A DNA stretch of 64,000 nucleotides from an uncultured Draconibacterium sp. (lineage in GTDB: Bacteria > Bacteroidota > Bacteroidia > Bacteroidales > Prolixibacteraceae), in assembly GCA_947492175.1 (NCBI GenBank), contig CANLMQ010000006.1:124001-188000 (forward strand), given 5' to 3'. Positions 17,575 through 26,185 of the stretch are shown here, piece by piece (the stretch's first letter is position 1; every line of letters begins with the position of its first letter). The position numbers and the translations under genes are program-made. A model generated the notes under the pieces. The model ran no database searches, had not been told where the DNA came from, and worked only from the letters and a program-made list of their open reading frames with translations.

Positions 17575-17698
17575 CGCGATAAATTTATAATTAATATTTT
17601 CTCAAAAGAATAATATTGCAATGAAGACTTCAATCAAATTCTGACAAAGTGGTTATTTGCGTGAATGAGTTGGATGATGTAGTAAAATGAAATAAAAA

Positions 17699-18436
17699 CT
17701 AGGGCAAACGAATTGTTTTCGAAACCAAGCCACTGTTGCGGTAACGGGTAGAATAAACGGCAGTAATGGTAACTTTTTGTGTATTTGCACTCACAACAAT
17801 CTCTCCTGCCCCATTCCTTGTTTGTAATCCTTTTAATCCGTTAGGTAAGTATTTTCCTTCGGTCAGGTTGCCGATATAATAATCGGTATTGCCCATTTGT
17901 TTCGATAATTTTGCAGTTATATAGTACCCGTTGTGTACCCTTTTGCTCGAAACAATTAAAGTTGGTTGAACAATTTCCTTCCCCGACTTGGAGTATTCTT
18001 TCAATCCAACTCCCGGCAAACCTTCCCGATATTCATATACCGCCTGAAGCATTCCATCTTCATGATAGCGTTTACAAATACCGTGGAGCTTATTATTTTT
18101 ATACGGCTGTTCTTTCCAAACCATTGGTGTTACACCTTCGGCGGCCATATAATATGTATAGGCTATACCTTCGCGGTTTCCAGCCACGTGCGGAATAGTA
18201 GAATACAAACTTCCGTTACGATAAAATCGTTTTTGAATTCCGTGCTTGATAGATGTACCTTCAACTACCGGTATTTCATATTCAATTAAGTCCTTCGTAT
18301 TTTTGTAAGGCTTATATACTATTCGAATACCATCGTCTTTCGGCTCAGGTTGTGAGTTTGAATCATTCCCCGATTTAGTTGAGCAGCTACAAACAAATAT
18401 AACCCCGATAAATACAAAAAACAGGTTTGTTCTCAT
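17699..18436 (-). CDS. MORN/YwqK-like repeat lipoprotein
   Basis: 245 residues, lipobox FVCSC with Cys17. The middle carries repeats of the toxin-antitoxin YwqK/MORN-variant kind: HGIQKRFYRNGSLYSTI, REGIAYTYY, LHGICKRYHEDGMLQAVYEY and VGLKEYSKSGKEI, each with the G-x-x-x-x-Y-x-x-G pattern. The C-terminal 80 residues look like a beta-rich domain. In Bacteroidota such lipoproteins are common and mostly uncharacterised. No clear operon partner. Confidence 0.7.
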   Translation of the reverse strand: MRTNLFFVFIGVIFVCSCSTKSGNDSNSQPEPKDDGIRIVYKPYKNTKDLIEYEIPVVEGTSIKHGIQKRFYRNGSLYSTIPHVAGNREGIAYTYYMAAEGVTPMVWKEQPYKNNKLHGICKRYHEDGMLQAVYEYREGLPGVGLKEYSKSGKEIVQPTLIVSSKRVHNGYYITAKLSKQMGNTDYYIGNLTEGKYLPNGLKGLQTRNGAGEIVVSANTQKVTITAVYSTRYRNSGLVSKTIRLP

Positions 18437-18582
18437 GATGGTTTATTTCTGATAAAGTTAATGATAATAAGAAAAAATAAACATGTTGAGAAATCATCAT
18501 TAGGTTTCTTCCGGTGTGTTGATTTTAAGCCACTTGACTTAAGTTGTATTTATAAGTAACTTGCATACACCATTTTATCATT

Positions 18583-18927
18583 ATGGACATTGATTTATAC
18601 ATAGAAAAAATCATTCTCACTTATAAATCATCCATTCGTTTTAGAGTTGGATTTGCCGGGCTTATTATTTTTATCGGCTTGCTTATAATCACGCTAAATG
18701 CGCTTAATATACTTGCGTTTCCCGATCAGTTAAAAAGTATTGTCAGTATTTCCGGTACACTGGTTTCTTCAGTTTGTGCTTTCCCTATAAAAGAGATAGT
18801 TGACCGCCGAAACCGAATTCGTTTAATAAATGAATTATCGGAACAATACAAACATTCGGAAGGAGCAGACAGAAAAAAACTGGAGGAACTGATCTGGAAA
18901 TTCATCGAAAAAAATGTTGTTGGTTAA
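18583..18927 (+). CDS. Small membrane protein, hypothetical
   Basis: 114 residues with two hydrophobic segments (about 22-45 and 55-70) and a charged helical C-terminus (DRRNRIRLINELSEQYK...). No known domain. The stop lies two bases before the next gene's ATG, so it forms an operon with the degenerate NlpC/P60 protein. Confidence 0.6.
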   Translation: MDIDLYIEKIILTYKSSIRFRVGFAGLIIFIGLLIITLNALNILAFPDQLKSIVSISGTLVSSVCAFPIKEIVDRRNRIRLINELSEQYKHSEGADRKKLEELIWKFIEKNVVG

Positions 18928-18929
18928 TT

Positions 18930-19619
18930 ATGGAAAATCAAAACGAAAAAATACTGGATAAGTTTCAGGCTGAAGAAAAAAGATCAAAGAAGCGGATGTT
19001 TTTCTATTCTTCTGTTCCGCTGATTCTGACCCTGATTTTGATTTTAGTTTCGTATATGGCTGTTAATAACGCCAATAAAGAGGTAAAAGAGCTTCGCGAT
19101 GAGAAAAAAGCACTTGACACAGAGGTTGAGAAACTCACAAAGGAAATTGATCTGAAAACCGATAGTCTGGCCAATTTAATGGAGCTGGCAATAAACTATA
19201 AAAACAAAAGATACGAGTTTAATTATGCCATCGATAAACAACTCTACTCGCGCTATCCACGTCAAACCGAACTGTTGTCTGAAATGAGAGGAATGATCCA
19301 GGCGAATAAAGTTAAATGGCACCTTGGCGGCAATTCTCCTGAAGATGGATTCGACTCACCCAGTTTTGCCAGTTTTGTTATAAACCGTCATTCCAAAACA
19401 AATATTCCGGCCGCCGACCGTTACAAACTCAGGGAAATACTTCCGTCTACTCAAAACCCAAAAGTTGGCGATATTGTATTCTACGAACATGGATATGCCA
19501 TGATTTATTTTGAATACAAAAACGAACCTTTTGTTGTAGGCATGACTCCCCTTGGATTAGCCTCGTTAAAATACGATTTTGGCCCCAAACGACTTGGTTT
19601 TGGGAAAGTCGAGTACTAG
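18930..19619 (+). CDS. Membrane-anchored coiled-coil protein with degenerate NlpC/P60 domain
   Basis: 229 residues: a cytoplasmic lead, one membrane anchor (about 24-45), a coiled coil (48-85, with regular Leu/Lys/Glu), then an NlpC/P60-like domain. The landmark WHLGGNSPEDGFDSPSFASFV matches the family's WGG...GFDCSGFVSYV pattern but has Ser instead of the catalytic Cys, and KVGDIVFYEHGYAMIYF has Tyr where the catalytic His of the HVGIY motif is expected. I infer a peptidoglycan-binding pseudo-enzyme or scaffold. It is co-transcribed with the small membrane protein before it. Confidence 0.65.
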   Translation: MENQNEKILDKFQAEEKRSKKRMFFYSSVPLILTLILILVSYMAVNNANKEVKELRDEKKALDTEVEKLTKEIDLKTDSLANLMELAINYKNKRYEFNYAIDKQLYSRYPRQTELLSEMRGMIQANKVKWHLGGNSPEDGFDSPSFASFVINRHSKTNIPAADRYKLREILPSTQNPKVGDIVFYEHGYAMIYFEYKNEPFVVGMTPLGLASLKYDFGPKRLGFGKVEY

Positions 19620-19663
19620 TTCAGACTCTGTTTCTGATCTACAAATACGCTATGAATTTCGGA

Positions 19664-21004
19664 CTATCCAACAACCGGCAAGTCTATTGGCGTATTACTT
19701 TTTACAACAATAAAGCTCGTAATGGCATAATAAGCATTTTTATTATCAGCTGACGATTGCATGTTATTTATCCATGGTTCTAGCTGATACTTATAACAGA
19801 ATGATTCACCCGCTTTGGGATAATCAAAAATATCAATTCTAACAGGTACCTCCATGCCCGGACACCATCCGGCTCTGTCGGGCTGCCAATTCCCATTTTG
19901 TGGTTGAACAGGATTCTGGTCACAGCCAATCCCTTTCATATTATGTTCGAACAATGGATTTTCATCAATTAAAACCTGATGCGTACGAAAACACCATTCG
20001 GCACAAGGGCGACCATCCGGATCGTTAGGAGTTGCATGTCCCCAACCTGAAATAGTAGTGCGAATTGTTGTTTCTTCAGCATTTCCCGGAATGGAAATAC
20101 ACTTATCTAAAACAAAATCATTTTGTACACCATACGGAATTCCCGATAACGAATGTTGTGCATAATCTAAAAGCGGGGCAAGCGCATAATATTTATAATC
20201 GGGGGTTCCTTCAATCACCTCAAAATCCAGGGATAACAGCCATCCATCGGCTCCCCATACTTCAATAAACGAACGCAGGTTAACCTCGCCTGTTAAAAGC
20301 GATTTAAAATCGGTTACATCTATCGGAAATCCTTTGGGCAATTCCGAATTGTCCACGCCGTAAGGAGTAATAAACCGACCTATTTCAAACCATTCTTCTG
20401 TTACAGGATCCTGCAGCCTAATGTTTGCAAACATATCCCAGGCATTACATCCTTCTGCCGGACAGCGCAGTTTAACATACATGGTTATCGTTTCAACTTT
20501 CTCAGGATCGGTATTAAAGGTAAAGGAACCTTCTGCTTTTTGACTGTATCCGCCACCAAAAGCTAACCTCTGTTCGCTAAATGTTGGAATATGAATCAAC
20601 TTTTCAACACCCACAGCCATTAAATCGTAAGTAACTGAAGTAATATTTTCTCCTGAAACAGTAAGTATCCCATTTAGCGCCCCCACTGAAGTTGGTGCGC
20701 ATCGTATTTTTAGTTTTACTCCTCCATTAGCTTTATCAGCAGAAAGAGATACTTGTTTTGAATAAGAACCATTATCGACAGCAATCTCAAAATCGCCGGA
20801 AACTTCTGCAAGTACAGACTGAGATACAGCATCGCCTGTTAAAGTTAGTTCCTGAGCCAGAGAAGGAGCATTCATTCCAACTTTTCCGAAGTCTTCTATT
20901 GAACCTTTTACTGAAATACTCCCCGGATCGATTTCCGGAGTTTTGTTATCGCAAGATGTAAATAAGATTACACAAAAAAGAAGAATTAATTGAATGTGTT
21001 TCAT
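19664..21004 (-). CDS. Peptide-N-glycosidase F-like lipoprotein
   Basis: 446 residues, lipobox LFTSC (Cys18). Residues 28-132 form an Ig-like beta domain ending in LMAVGVEK. The remainder matches PNGase F: an early RLAFGGGYS strand, CNAWDMFANI (Asp190 at the position of the catalytic Asp), GRFITPYG, EVWGADGW, then SGWGHATPND with CAEWC (Glu336 at the position of the catalytic Glu) and the hallmark DRAGWCPGM. PNGase F releases whole N-glycans from Asn. Its location at the outer membrane and closeness to a glycoprotein-utilisation locus suggest N-glycan release from host or detrital glycoproteins. Monocistronic. Confidence 0.82.
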   Translation of the reverse strand: MKHIQLILLFCVILFTSCDNKTPEIDPGSISVKGSIEDFGKVGMNAPSLAQELTLTGDAVSQSVLAEVSGDFEIAVDNGSYSKQVSLSADKANGGVKLKIRCAPTSVGALNGILTVSGENITSVTYDLMAVGVEKLIHIPTFSEQRLAFGGGYSQKAEGSFTFNTDPEKVETITMYVKLRCPAEGCNAWDMFANIRLQDPVTEEWFEIGRFITPYGVDNSELPKGFPIDVTDFKSLLTGEVNLRSFIEVWGADGWLLSLDFEVIEGTPDYKYYALAPLLDYAQHSLSGIPYGVQNDFVLDKCISIPGNAEETTIRTTISGWGHATPNDPDGRPCAEWCFRTHQVLIDENPLFEHNMKGIGCDQNPVQPQNGNWQPDRAGWCPGMEVPVRIDIFDYPKAGESFCYKYQLEPWINNMQSSADNKNAYYAITSFIVVKSNTPIDLPVVG

Positions 21005-21321
21005 AATAGTCGTAGTTCATTATATCATAAAAGTTGCGGTGCAAAGTTCGTTTTTTTTCACATAATAAATAATTTTAATATGTTTTTTTATTAGTTTATT
21101 TATTTTACAAACTAAGAATTCTACAATTTTAGTGATACACAGAGAATTACTTTAAATTACTCTATTGAGCCAGTCTGCGTATCTGGAAAAAGTACGACAG
21201 TGAAACTAATTAAGGTCTGATTAAGCGGAACTTAAATGAAATATGGTGTAGCTAAATAATGAACAAAGATTTAAGAAGATCTCTGAGTCACACTATTTTT
21301 TAATCACTACCTCATAATTGG
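21005..21321. other. AT-rich intergenic region
   Basis: Mostly A/T homopolymer tracts upstream of the PNGase F-like gene; presumably holds its promoter. I see no hairpin, repeat or short gene in it. Confidence 0.3.
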
Positions 21322-21729
21322 TCACAAATTATTCGAGGTATGTTTTTTACCTGTGAAATACTTCTCCATTTTTTTATCTGAATGCTCTTCTATTCGTAAA
21401 AGAAAAACAGCTACCCAAAGTCTGTTCTTAGGGATTGTAAAATCTAAATTCTGATGTTTCATAGGGAATGTTACTGCAGTACCTGCCGATAAATCGCCGG
21501 CCACTTCCATAGCTTCGTGTACAGACTTGAAAAACTCATCATCCTTTCCAAGTTTTTTCAGATAATCAAAATACCTTCCAACTGGTTTCAATTTCAATTT
21601 TTTATAATTTTCCACATTGTAATAAACTGAATCCTTATAACGAACTGCTTTCACTCCTTTACTTAGTCGCCAAAATTCATTAAAAACAATGGAATCCATA
21701 CTTTCAAAAAACTGATACTTTTCTTCCAC
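21322..21729 (-). CDS. Hypothetical protein, probably 5'-truncated
   Basis: The GTG at 21729 is the only conventional start. The frame stays open upstream to a stop at 21775-21777 and reads plausible protein (YLASSEFLVPFEV). In another frame just upstream, 21759-21769 encodes VIGC, a lipobox-like string identical to that of the neighbouring lipoprotein. This looks like a lipoprotein gene whose signal peptide has been deleted and frameshifted. The remaining chain is charged, with no domain I recognise. Confidence 0.4.
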   Translation of the reverse strand: MEEKYQFFESMDSIVFNEFWRLSKGVKAVRYKDSVYYNVENYKKLKLKPVGRYFDYLKKLGKDDEFFKSVHEAMEVAGDLSAGTAVTFPMKHQNLDFTIPKNRLWVAVFLLRIEEHSDKKMEKYFTGKKHTSNNL

Positions 21730-21787
21730 TTCGAAAGGAACAAGAAATTCAGAACTGGCCAGATAATTTACAGCCTATCACCCAAAA

Positions 21788-22318
21788 TTATTTAAGCTCC
21801 TTAAAACGATGCATTACCGATTTAATTAGCAATTTTTCTTTCTTGCTCTTTTCTGATGTATATTTCCATTCTTCTATAATCAAATCTATTTTTTTTCTCT
21901 CTACCGCGTAGTATTCAGCAAGAATGGGAATATTAGTTTCTTCGCTAATGATATTATCGAAAGCTATAAAAGTCTTCGACAAATTATCATTGTTTTCATT
22001 TATAAGGTAGGATAACATATAATCATCTAGCAATTCCATTGTCAAAATTAACCTAGTTCTTTTGTCTAAAGCTTTACTCGCTAATTTTTTTTCCAATACA
22101 GGAATTACCTCATTGAATGTATAAGTTGAGCCAATTTGCCTAATTTCTTTTAAAATTATTTCTAAAGAATCATTCTGTTCCCAAACTTCATCATTGAACT
22201 CATTTTTTTTAATCGTTTTAGTTTCTTTGGGTTGGGAATTCTCATTTGACTTATTATGCTTACAACCAATAACGACCATCCCGATAAGAACCAGTAATAA
22301 GAATGTGTTTGTTTTCAT
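21788..22318 (-). CDS. Hypothetical lipoprotein
   Basis: 176 residues with a clear lipoprotein signal (lipobox VVIGC, Cys19) followed by a Lys/Asn/Glu-rich linker and a helical body (residues 45-176). No known domain. The next downstream gene appears to be a truncated relative or neighbour in the same direction. The 21-bp repeat array lies upstream of its start. Confidence 0.6.
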   Translation of the reverse strand: MKTNTFLLLVLIGMVVIGCKHNKSNENSQPKETKTIKKNEFNDEVWEQNDSLEIILKEIRQIGSTYTFNEVIPVLEKKLASKALDKRTRLILTMELLDDYMLSYLINENNDNLSKTFIAFDNIISEETNIPILAEYYAVERKKIDLIIEEWKYTSEKSKKEKLLIKSVMHRFKELK

Positions 22319-22478
22319 AGGTTTTTGGCTTAAATATATTAAACAACATAATTAAAACCTACAATTCTGCTGAACAACAAATAATAGTTATTGCACTATT
22401 TTCAGAATAACATGGATCAGAAACAGTTAGTTGAACACTCTCCAAAGTTTAATGGATAGACTCGTTTTTACTTGCGAG

Positions 22479-22936
22479 AAACCACTTTTTAGTCCCGGGA
22501 AAACGTTTTTTAATAGAGAAAATCTAATTCGCAGCCTCTAAAAATCGATTCGTATCTATGAAAAAATGGTTTGTGGTCTTTACGAAACGGTTTCTGGTTA
22601 CCAAAAAATGGTTTTTAATAGATAAAAACTATGTTGTAGCCTCTGGAAATCGATTTTTATCGATAAGCAAACGGTTTTTACTGCCTGCAAAACGTTTTTT
22701 TAAGGTTGCGAAACGAGTTATAATCTTGCTGAAAAGGGTAATGACGTGAATTAAGTCCCGTACTCACCAAGAAACGCCTATTGCTCACCCATTGGCCCCA
22801 ATCAGTCACTAAAAGGAATCATTTACTCTCCAAATGGCCCCAATCAATCACTAAAAGGAACCATTTACTCTCCAAATGGAGCCAATCAATCACCAAAAGG
22901 AACCAATTGCTCACCAAATGGGACCAATCAGTTACC
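22479..22936. repeat. Degenerate tandem array with strict 21-bp period
   Basis: Thirteen consecutive 21-bp units (22479-22751), one 17-bp unit, then eight more 21-bp units (22769-22936). Nearly all units begin with an anchor of 3-4 A followed by [A/C/T][C/G][G/A] (AAACGG, AAATGG, AAAAGG). In the first block a T-run follows the anchor and the rest varies. In the second block units alternate between a CCAATCAATCAC type and a CATTTACTCTCC type, giving a 42-bp higher-order repeat. The period is a multiple of three, so chance frames stay open as 7-residue repeats, but they have no credible start, composition or context. The 2-turn spacing of A-tracts predicts curved DNA. Confidence 0.85.
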
Positions 22937-22945
22937 AAAAGACCG

Positions 22946-22987
22946 AAAAAAAAGACCCCGCGGCAAGAATTAAACTTGCGGCGGGGC
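22946..22987 (-). terminator. Strong terminator of the propeller/M60 unit
   Basis: GC-rich stem CCCCGCGGCAAG / CTTGCGGCGGGG (one mismatch) followed, on the minus strand, by eight T. It ends the minus-strand gene at 23058 and separates it from the 21-bp array. Confidence 0.9.
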
Positions 22988-23057
22988 CAATAGATTCAGG
23001 GATTTTGGTTGTTTTATTGATACTGAGATTGAATAAAAAACAAGCCTCCCTCAGTAT

Positions 23058-24512
23058 TTATAAGTTTATTGCTATTTCAGCTTTAGTTCTGTCCACGTTC
23101 ATTCCGTGTTTGTTAAACCAGCCAAAGAGGTCTTTTCCCATTGCCATGCTTAACAGAGCAACAGTATTGTTCATATCGTATTTTGTTATCGCACTTTCTG
23201 TGGCATATTTGCGTTTCATTTTAAAATAATCCGCTACAATATCCGGATTTTCTTTGCGCAACTGTTCAAATACCCAATAGGTTTTCCCCCAGTGAATATT
23301 GTTTTTTGCACCATTATCCAATTCTTCCCCACTACCGGTTAAATTTCCTCTTATATCGTAGTTCTTCATAGAAGAGTCGTACTTTGTTGCACGTGCAATG
23401 GTCCGTTCAATTCTTCTCATCGCTTCTTCTTCATGGCCCATGTCCATCATAACCAAATTACCTACATAGGTTGCAATAGGCTCGTTCCAAACTTCGGCAA
23501 AAGGAAGCACCCACGAGTGAACCGATTCGTGTGTCAGAAACTCAATCATTCCATCTTCTTTTTCAGGAAATCCGCCCCACCAAACGGCCAGAGCCACAAC
23601 TTTCCCGCTGGAAAAGCCTCCTCCACCAGTGGCCAGCAAAGTAATTTGCGAAGCCATTCCGGGCGATAAAGGGACTCCCATTCGTTTTTCAATAAACGGA
23701 AACGATCGTTTATATACATCAACCATTGCATTGGCATAGGGTTTCATATAATCGTTGTAACTTAATTGAAACGTACCGTGGTCGTCATTGTATTCCAGGT
23801 CTTCAATGCCCTGTCCTTTAAACTCCTTCGCCGGATCTACTGTTTTCCCTGAGGCCACCTCGCGTAAAAGAGGTTGCCAGATTTTTGCATTTATGGAATC
23901 GCGCGCACTTGGGTGACTTCCGGCCAACGAACGAGACGAAACCAACAAGGTTCCTTTTCCTACTCTTTTGCGGGCCATTACAGCTTTTTGTTCAGCATCT
24001 TTTATTAATACGTCCCATGCCTCAGTATTATCCAACGAAAGTACAGCTCCGCCCTTACCTTCAATTTCAGTTTGAGCAATTTTTGCCGATCCCGACAAAG
24101 GATGTTTGGCTTCTGCTGTAAATTGTGCTCCGAAGTTTTGTAAGAGTTCATTTTGCGATTTGGCTTTCTCGTTTCCAAAAACCACTACTCCGCCACCATC
24201 TGCTAAAAAATTACCAATGGCAGCAACATCTTCAAGAGTATACGAAATACGAGAGTTGCAATCGAGTAATACCAATAGATTGGCATTCGACAAATCCTGG
24301 TTATAAAGGTTACACCAGTTTGTGGCCCACTTTTGCCCCGGAAGATATTGTTTGTGAAAACGGTTATCGGCATAAAACGAAAACTCGTGCGACAAATCGG
24401 TTACAACATGAATTGTTTCCGTTTCCTTCCAATCAGCGTCCGGAGTAGAACAACTTAATTGAATCAATAATATAGCGATAAGGCCCAGCCCCCAAATAGT
24501 TTTATCTTTCAT
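23058..24512 (-). CDS. M60-like gluzincin metallopeptidase lipoprotein (first paralogue)
   Basis: 484 residues from the ATG at 24512 (a TTG at 24524 is also in frame). Lipobox IQLSC (Cys21). Residues 35-190 resemble a class-I glutamine-amidotransferase-like fold (LLVLLDCNSRISY, LADGGGVVVFGN). The zinc site is HESVH (His328, Glu329, His332) with a downstream Glu344 in WNEPIATY, the HExxH-x(8-28)-E spacing of gluzincins such as M60. The C-terminus (AMGKDLFGWFNKHGM) also fits M60. M60 enzymes cleave glycosylated, mucin-like protein. It starts 21 bases after the propeller-like gene and shares its leader. Confidence 0.65.
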   Translation of the reverse strand: MKDKTIWGLGLIAILLIQLSCSTPDADWKETETIHVVTDLSHEFSFYADNRFHKQYLPGQKWATNWCNLYNQDLSNANLLVLLDCNSRISYTLEDVAAIGNFLADGGGVVVFGNEKAKSQNELLQNFGAQFTAEAKHPLSGSAKIAQTEIEGKGGAVLSLDNTEAWDVLIKDAEQKAVMARKRVGKGTLLVSSRSLAGSHPSARDSINAKIWQPLLREVASGKTVDPAKEFKGQGIEDLEYNDDHGTFQLSYNDYMKPYANAMVDVYKRSFPFIEKRMGVPLSPGMASQITLLATGGGGFSSGKVVALAVWWGGFPEKEDGMIEFLTHESVHSWVLPFAEVWNEPIATYVGNLVMMDMGHEEEAMRRIERTIARATKYDSSMKNYDIRGNLTGSGEELDNGAKNNIHWGKTYWVFEQLRKENPDIVADYFKMKRKYATESAITKYDMNNTVALLSMAMGKDLFGWFNKHGMNVDRTKAEIAINL

Positions 24513-24533
24513 AATTAAACACAATTTTTCTCC

Positions 24534-25871
24534 CTATTCAAAAGGAACTTTTACAATTACCGTTTCTCCTCTTCCTTCTTCGTTGGCAATACTCTGAATC
24601 GTCCAAAGATCTGTTAAGTTATCACCATCGATTGTACTGCCGCTGTAGTCGCCCCAGGCAACACCATTTGTTGCTCCGCGGCCTTCGCCCAATTTTACAA
24701 TTTCACGAACTGTTCCGGCAGCATCATTGGCATAACGGAATGCCATCCGCGGGCTAATAAACATTTCAGAATTTGTTTCCTGAAAACCAATTAGTACATC
24801 GTTTTTCTTATTTACAGCAATTGTTGTTTGAATATAGTTACTTGTCTCGCTGCTAATTAAACCCGTTTGTACAATTGTTCCGTCAAGTTTTATTTGGTGC
24901 CACTGAACAGCAGAACGACCTTCGCAATTTACAGCTTGCGAAAACCAGATACATCCGTTTTGAAGAACAAGGTTCTTGGGATTTCTGTCGCCTGACGAAG
25001 TTACCTGGTCAGTACCTTTCTGTGGCGATTTGGGTGGGTAATTGATGTATTTTAAGTTATGAGGTTTTACACTAACCACTTCAGAAACAGGTTCTCCGTT
25101 TTTTCCTTCAGTAACCTTTGTAATCACAAAGTTCTCTCCCTGAATTTTGAAAAAATACAGATCATTGATATTATCCTGTGTAAAAACAGGATGCCCCAAA
25201 CTTCCGTTAAAATGATAAACAGTTGCCGGTTTTCCCATTTTTGTTTCCTTCATTTTCATAACAAAGGTTCTCTCTTCACCACCCGGAAACGAATAAGCAA
25301 TCCATTTTTTACTAAATCCAATACCTCCGCCGTCAACACCTTTCGATGCCGACACAGGATATATATTCCAGGCTCCGGTAGGATCTTTTGTTTCTGAGAT
25401 GGCAATATTTACGGGTTTAACTTTTAAACTATCCCAATATACCCAAAGGTCGAAACCAAATATTTTGTTATGTGGATCGTAGAATAATTTGGGATCGATA
25501 CCGTTTGCAAAAGCCTTTTGCGATGCACCATCAACAAAATTTCCCTTTTTATCGTAAATTACTAAACCCGCGTTTGTTCCATGGAAAACATAGCCTCCTC
25601 CAACAGCAATCTGCGGATCAACCTGACGATTCCCATCCATTGATCCGTCAAATTGTAAATATCCGTTTACTACTCTTGGATTTCCGCCCTGTACACGTTG
25701 CGGAAAATCTACTTTTCTAAATTCGTTTTTATGAATTGGATTGACTAACTCAGTACGTGATGGCAATTGTTTTGTTCCAACAACATCGTCGTGATTTTCT
25801 CTATGTTGTCCGTTAGCTTGTGTTGCCCCAAATAAAAATAAGGCCAGAAGGAATAGGTAAATATTTTTCAT
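24534..25871 (-). CDS. Secreted propeller-like protein of unknown function
   Basis: 445 residues with a signal peptide ending QANG (about 22). The body has spaced beta-rich motifs like those of beta-propeller/sialidase-fold proteins: VDPQIAVGGGYVFHGTNAG, GLVIYDKKGN, GGIGFSKKWIAYSF, GHPVFTQDNINDLYFF and WGDYSGSTIDGD. The last motif (W.DYS..) recurs in secreted Bacteroidota propellers. No catalytic residues can be assigned. First gene of a two-gene unit with the M60-like peptidase; its start codon lies inside leader-repeat copy 2. Confidence 0.6.
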   Translation of the reverse strand: MKNIYLFLLALFLFGATQANGQHRENHDDVVGTKQLPSRTELVNPIHKNEFRKVDFPQRVQGGNPRVVNGYLQFDGSMDGNRQVDPQIAVGGGYVFHGTNAGLVIYDKKGNFVDGASQKAFANGIDPKLFYDPHNKIFGFDLWVYWDSLKVKPVNIAISETKDPTGAWNIYPVSASKGVDGGGIGFSKKWIAYSFPGGEERTFVMKMKETKMGKPATVYHFNGSLGHPVFTQDNINDLYFFKIQGENFVITKVTEGKNGEPVSEVVSVKPHNLKYINYPPKSPQKGTDQVTSSGDRNPKNLVLQNGCIWFSQAVNCEGRSAVQWHQIKLDGTIVQTGLISSETSNYIQTTIAVNKKNDVLIGFQETNSEMFISPRMAFRYANDAAGTVREIVKLGEGRGATNGVAWGDYSGSTIDGDNLTDLWTIQSIANEEGRGETVIVKVPFE

Positions 25872-25980
25872 CTAATTAAAATATTAAGTTTTCAACTGTA
25901 TTAGATGGAACTCCCATGATTTTAATTATGCTTGTTTGTGGCATATAATTGTCATGGTCGTTTCATATGATTAAAATTGT
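25866..25980 (-). repeat. 115-bp leader repeat, copy 2 (inverted relative to copy 1)
   Basis: Same length as copy 1 with four substitutions: two adjacent ones at positions 12-13, one in the bulge of the first stem-loop and one in the loop of the second. No substitution falls in a predicted stem. The copy ends through the ATG of the propeller-like gene (25869-25871), again paired in the CATCTAAT/ATTAGATG stem. MKRP and MGVPSNTVE short frames are kept. Sequence further upstream is unrelated to copy 1. Confidence 0.85.
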
Positions 25981-26107
25981 TTGTTTTTAGATATAGTTTG
26001 CCTGCCCGGTTTGCTTAGTCAGACTGGAAACTCGTTTGGGAAATTATCATGATATTGTATGTTTACTTTGTACAATATTCGTTTCGTCGGATTAGCTAGT
26101 AAAGTAA

Positions 26108-26139
26108 ACCGGGGAAATTGAACGAATCATTCCCCCGGT
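26108..26139 (-). terminator. Terminator-like hairpin at the end of the SusCD operon
   Basis: ACCGGGGAA and TTCCCCCGGT form a 9-bp stem with one bulged C, just after the stop of the GH109-like gene. On the minus strand it is followed by a TTTACTTTACT stretch. Confidence 0.55.
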
Positions 26140-26185
26140 ATAACTGCTTTACTGTTTAACTAACTAACCAACTATTTAAATAAAA

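Noticed and set aside
22479..22936. CRISPR array
   Set aside because: Units are 21 bp with only a 4-6 bp anchor in common, no identical repeat of 25 bp or more and no cas gene in the window.
22558..22993. Two plus-strand frames of 63 and 70 codons with 7- and 14-residue repeats
   Set aside because: They are a by-product of the 21-bp period (a multiple of three) and have no plausible start context, homology or codon bias.
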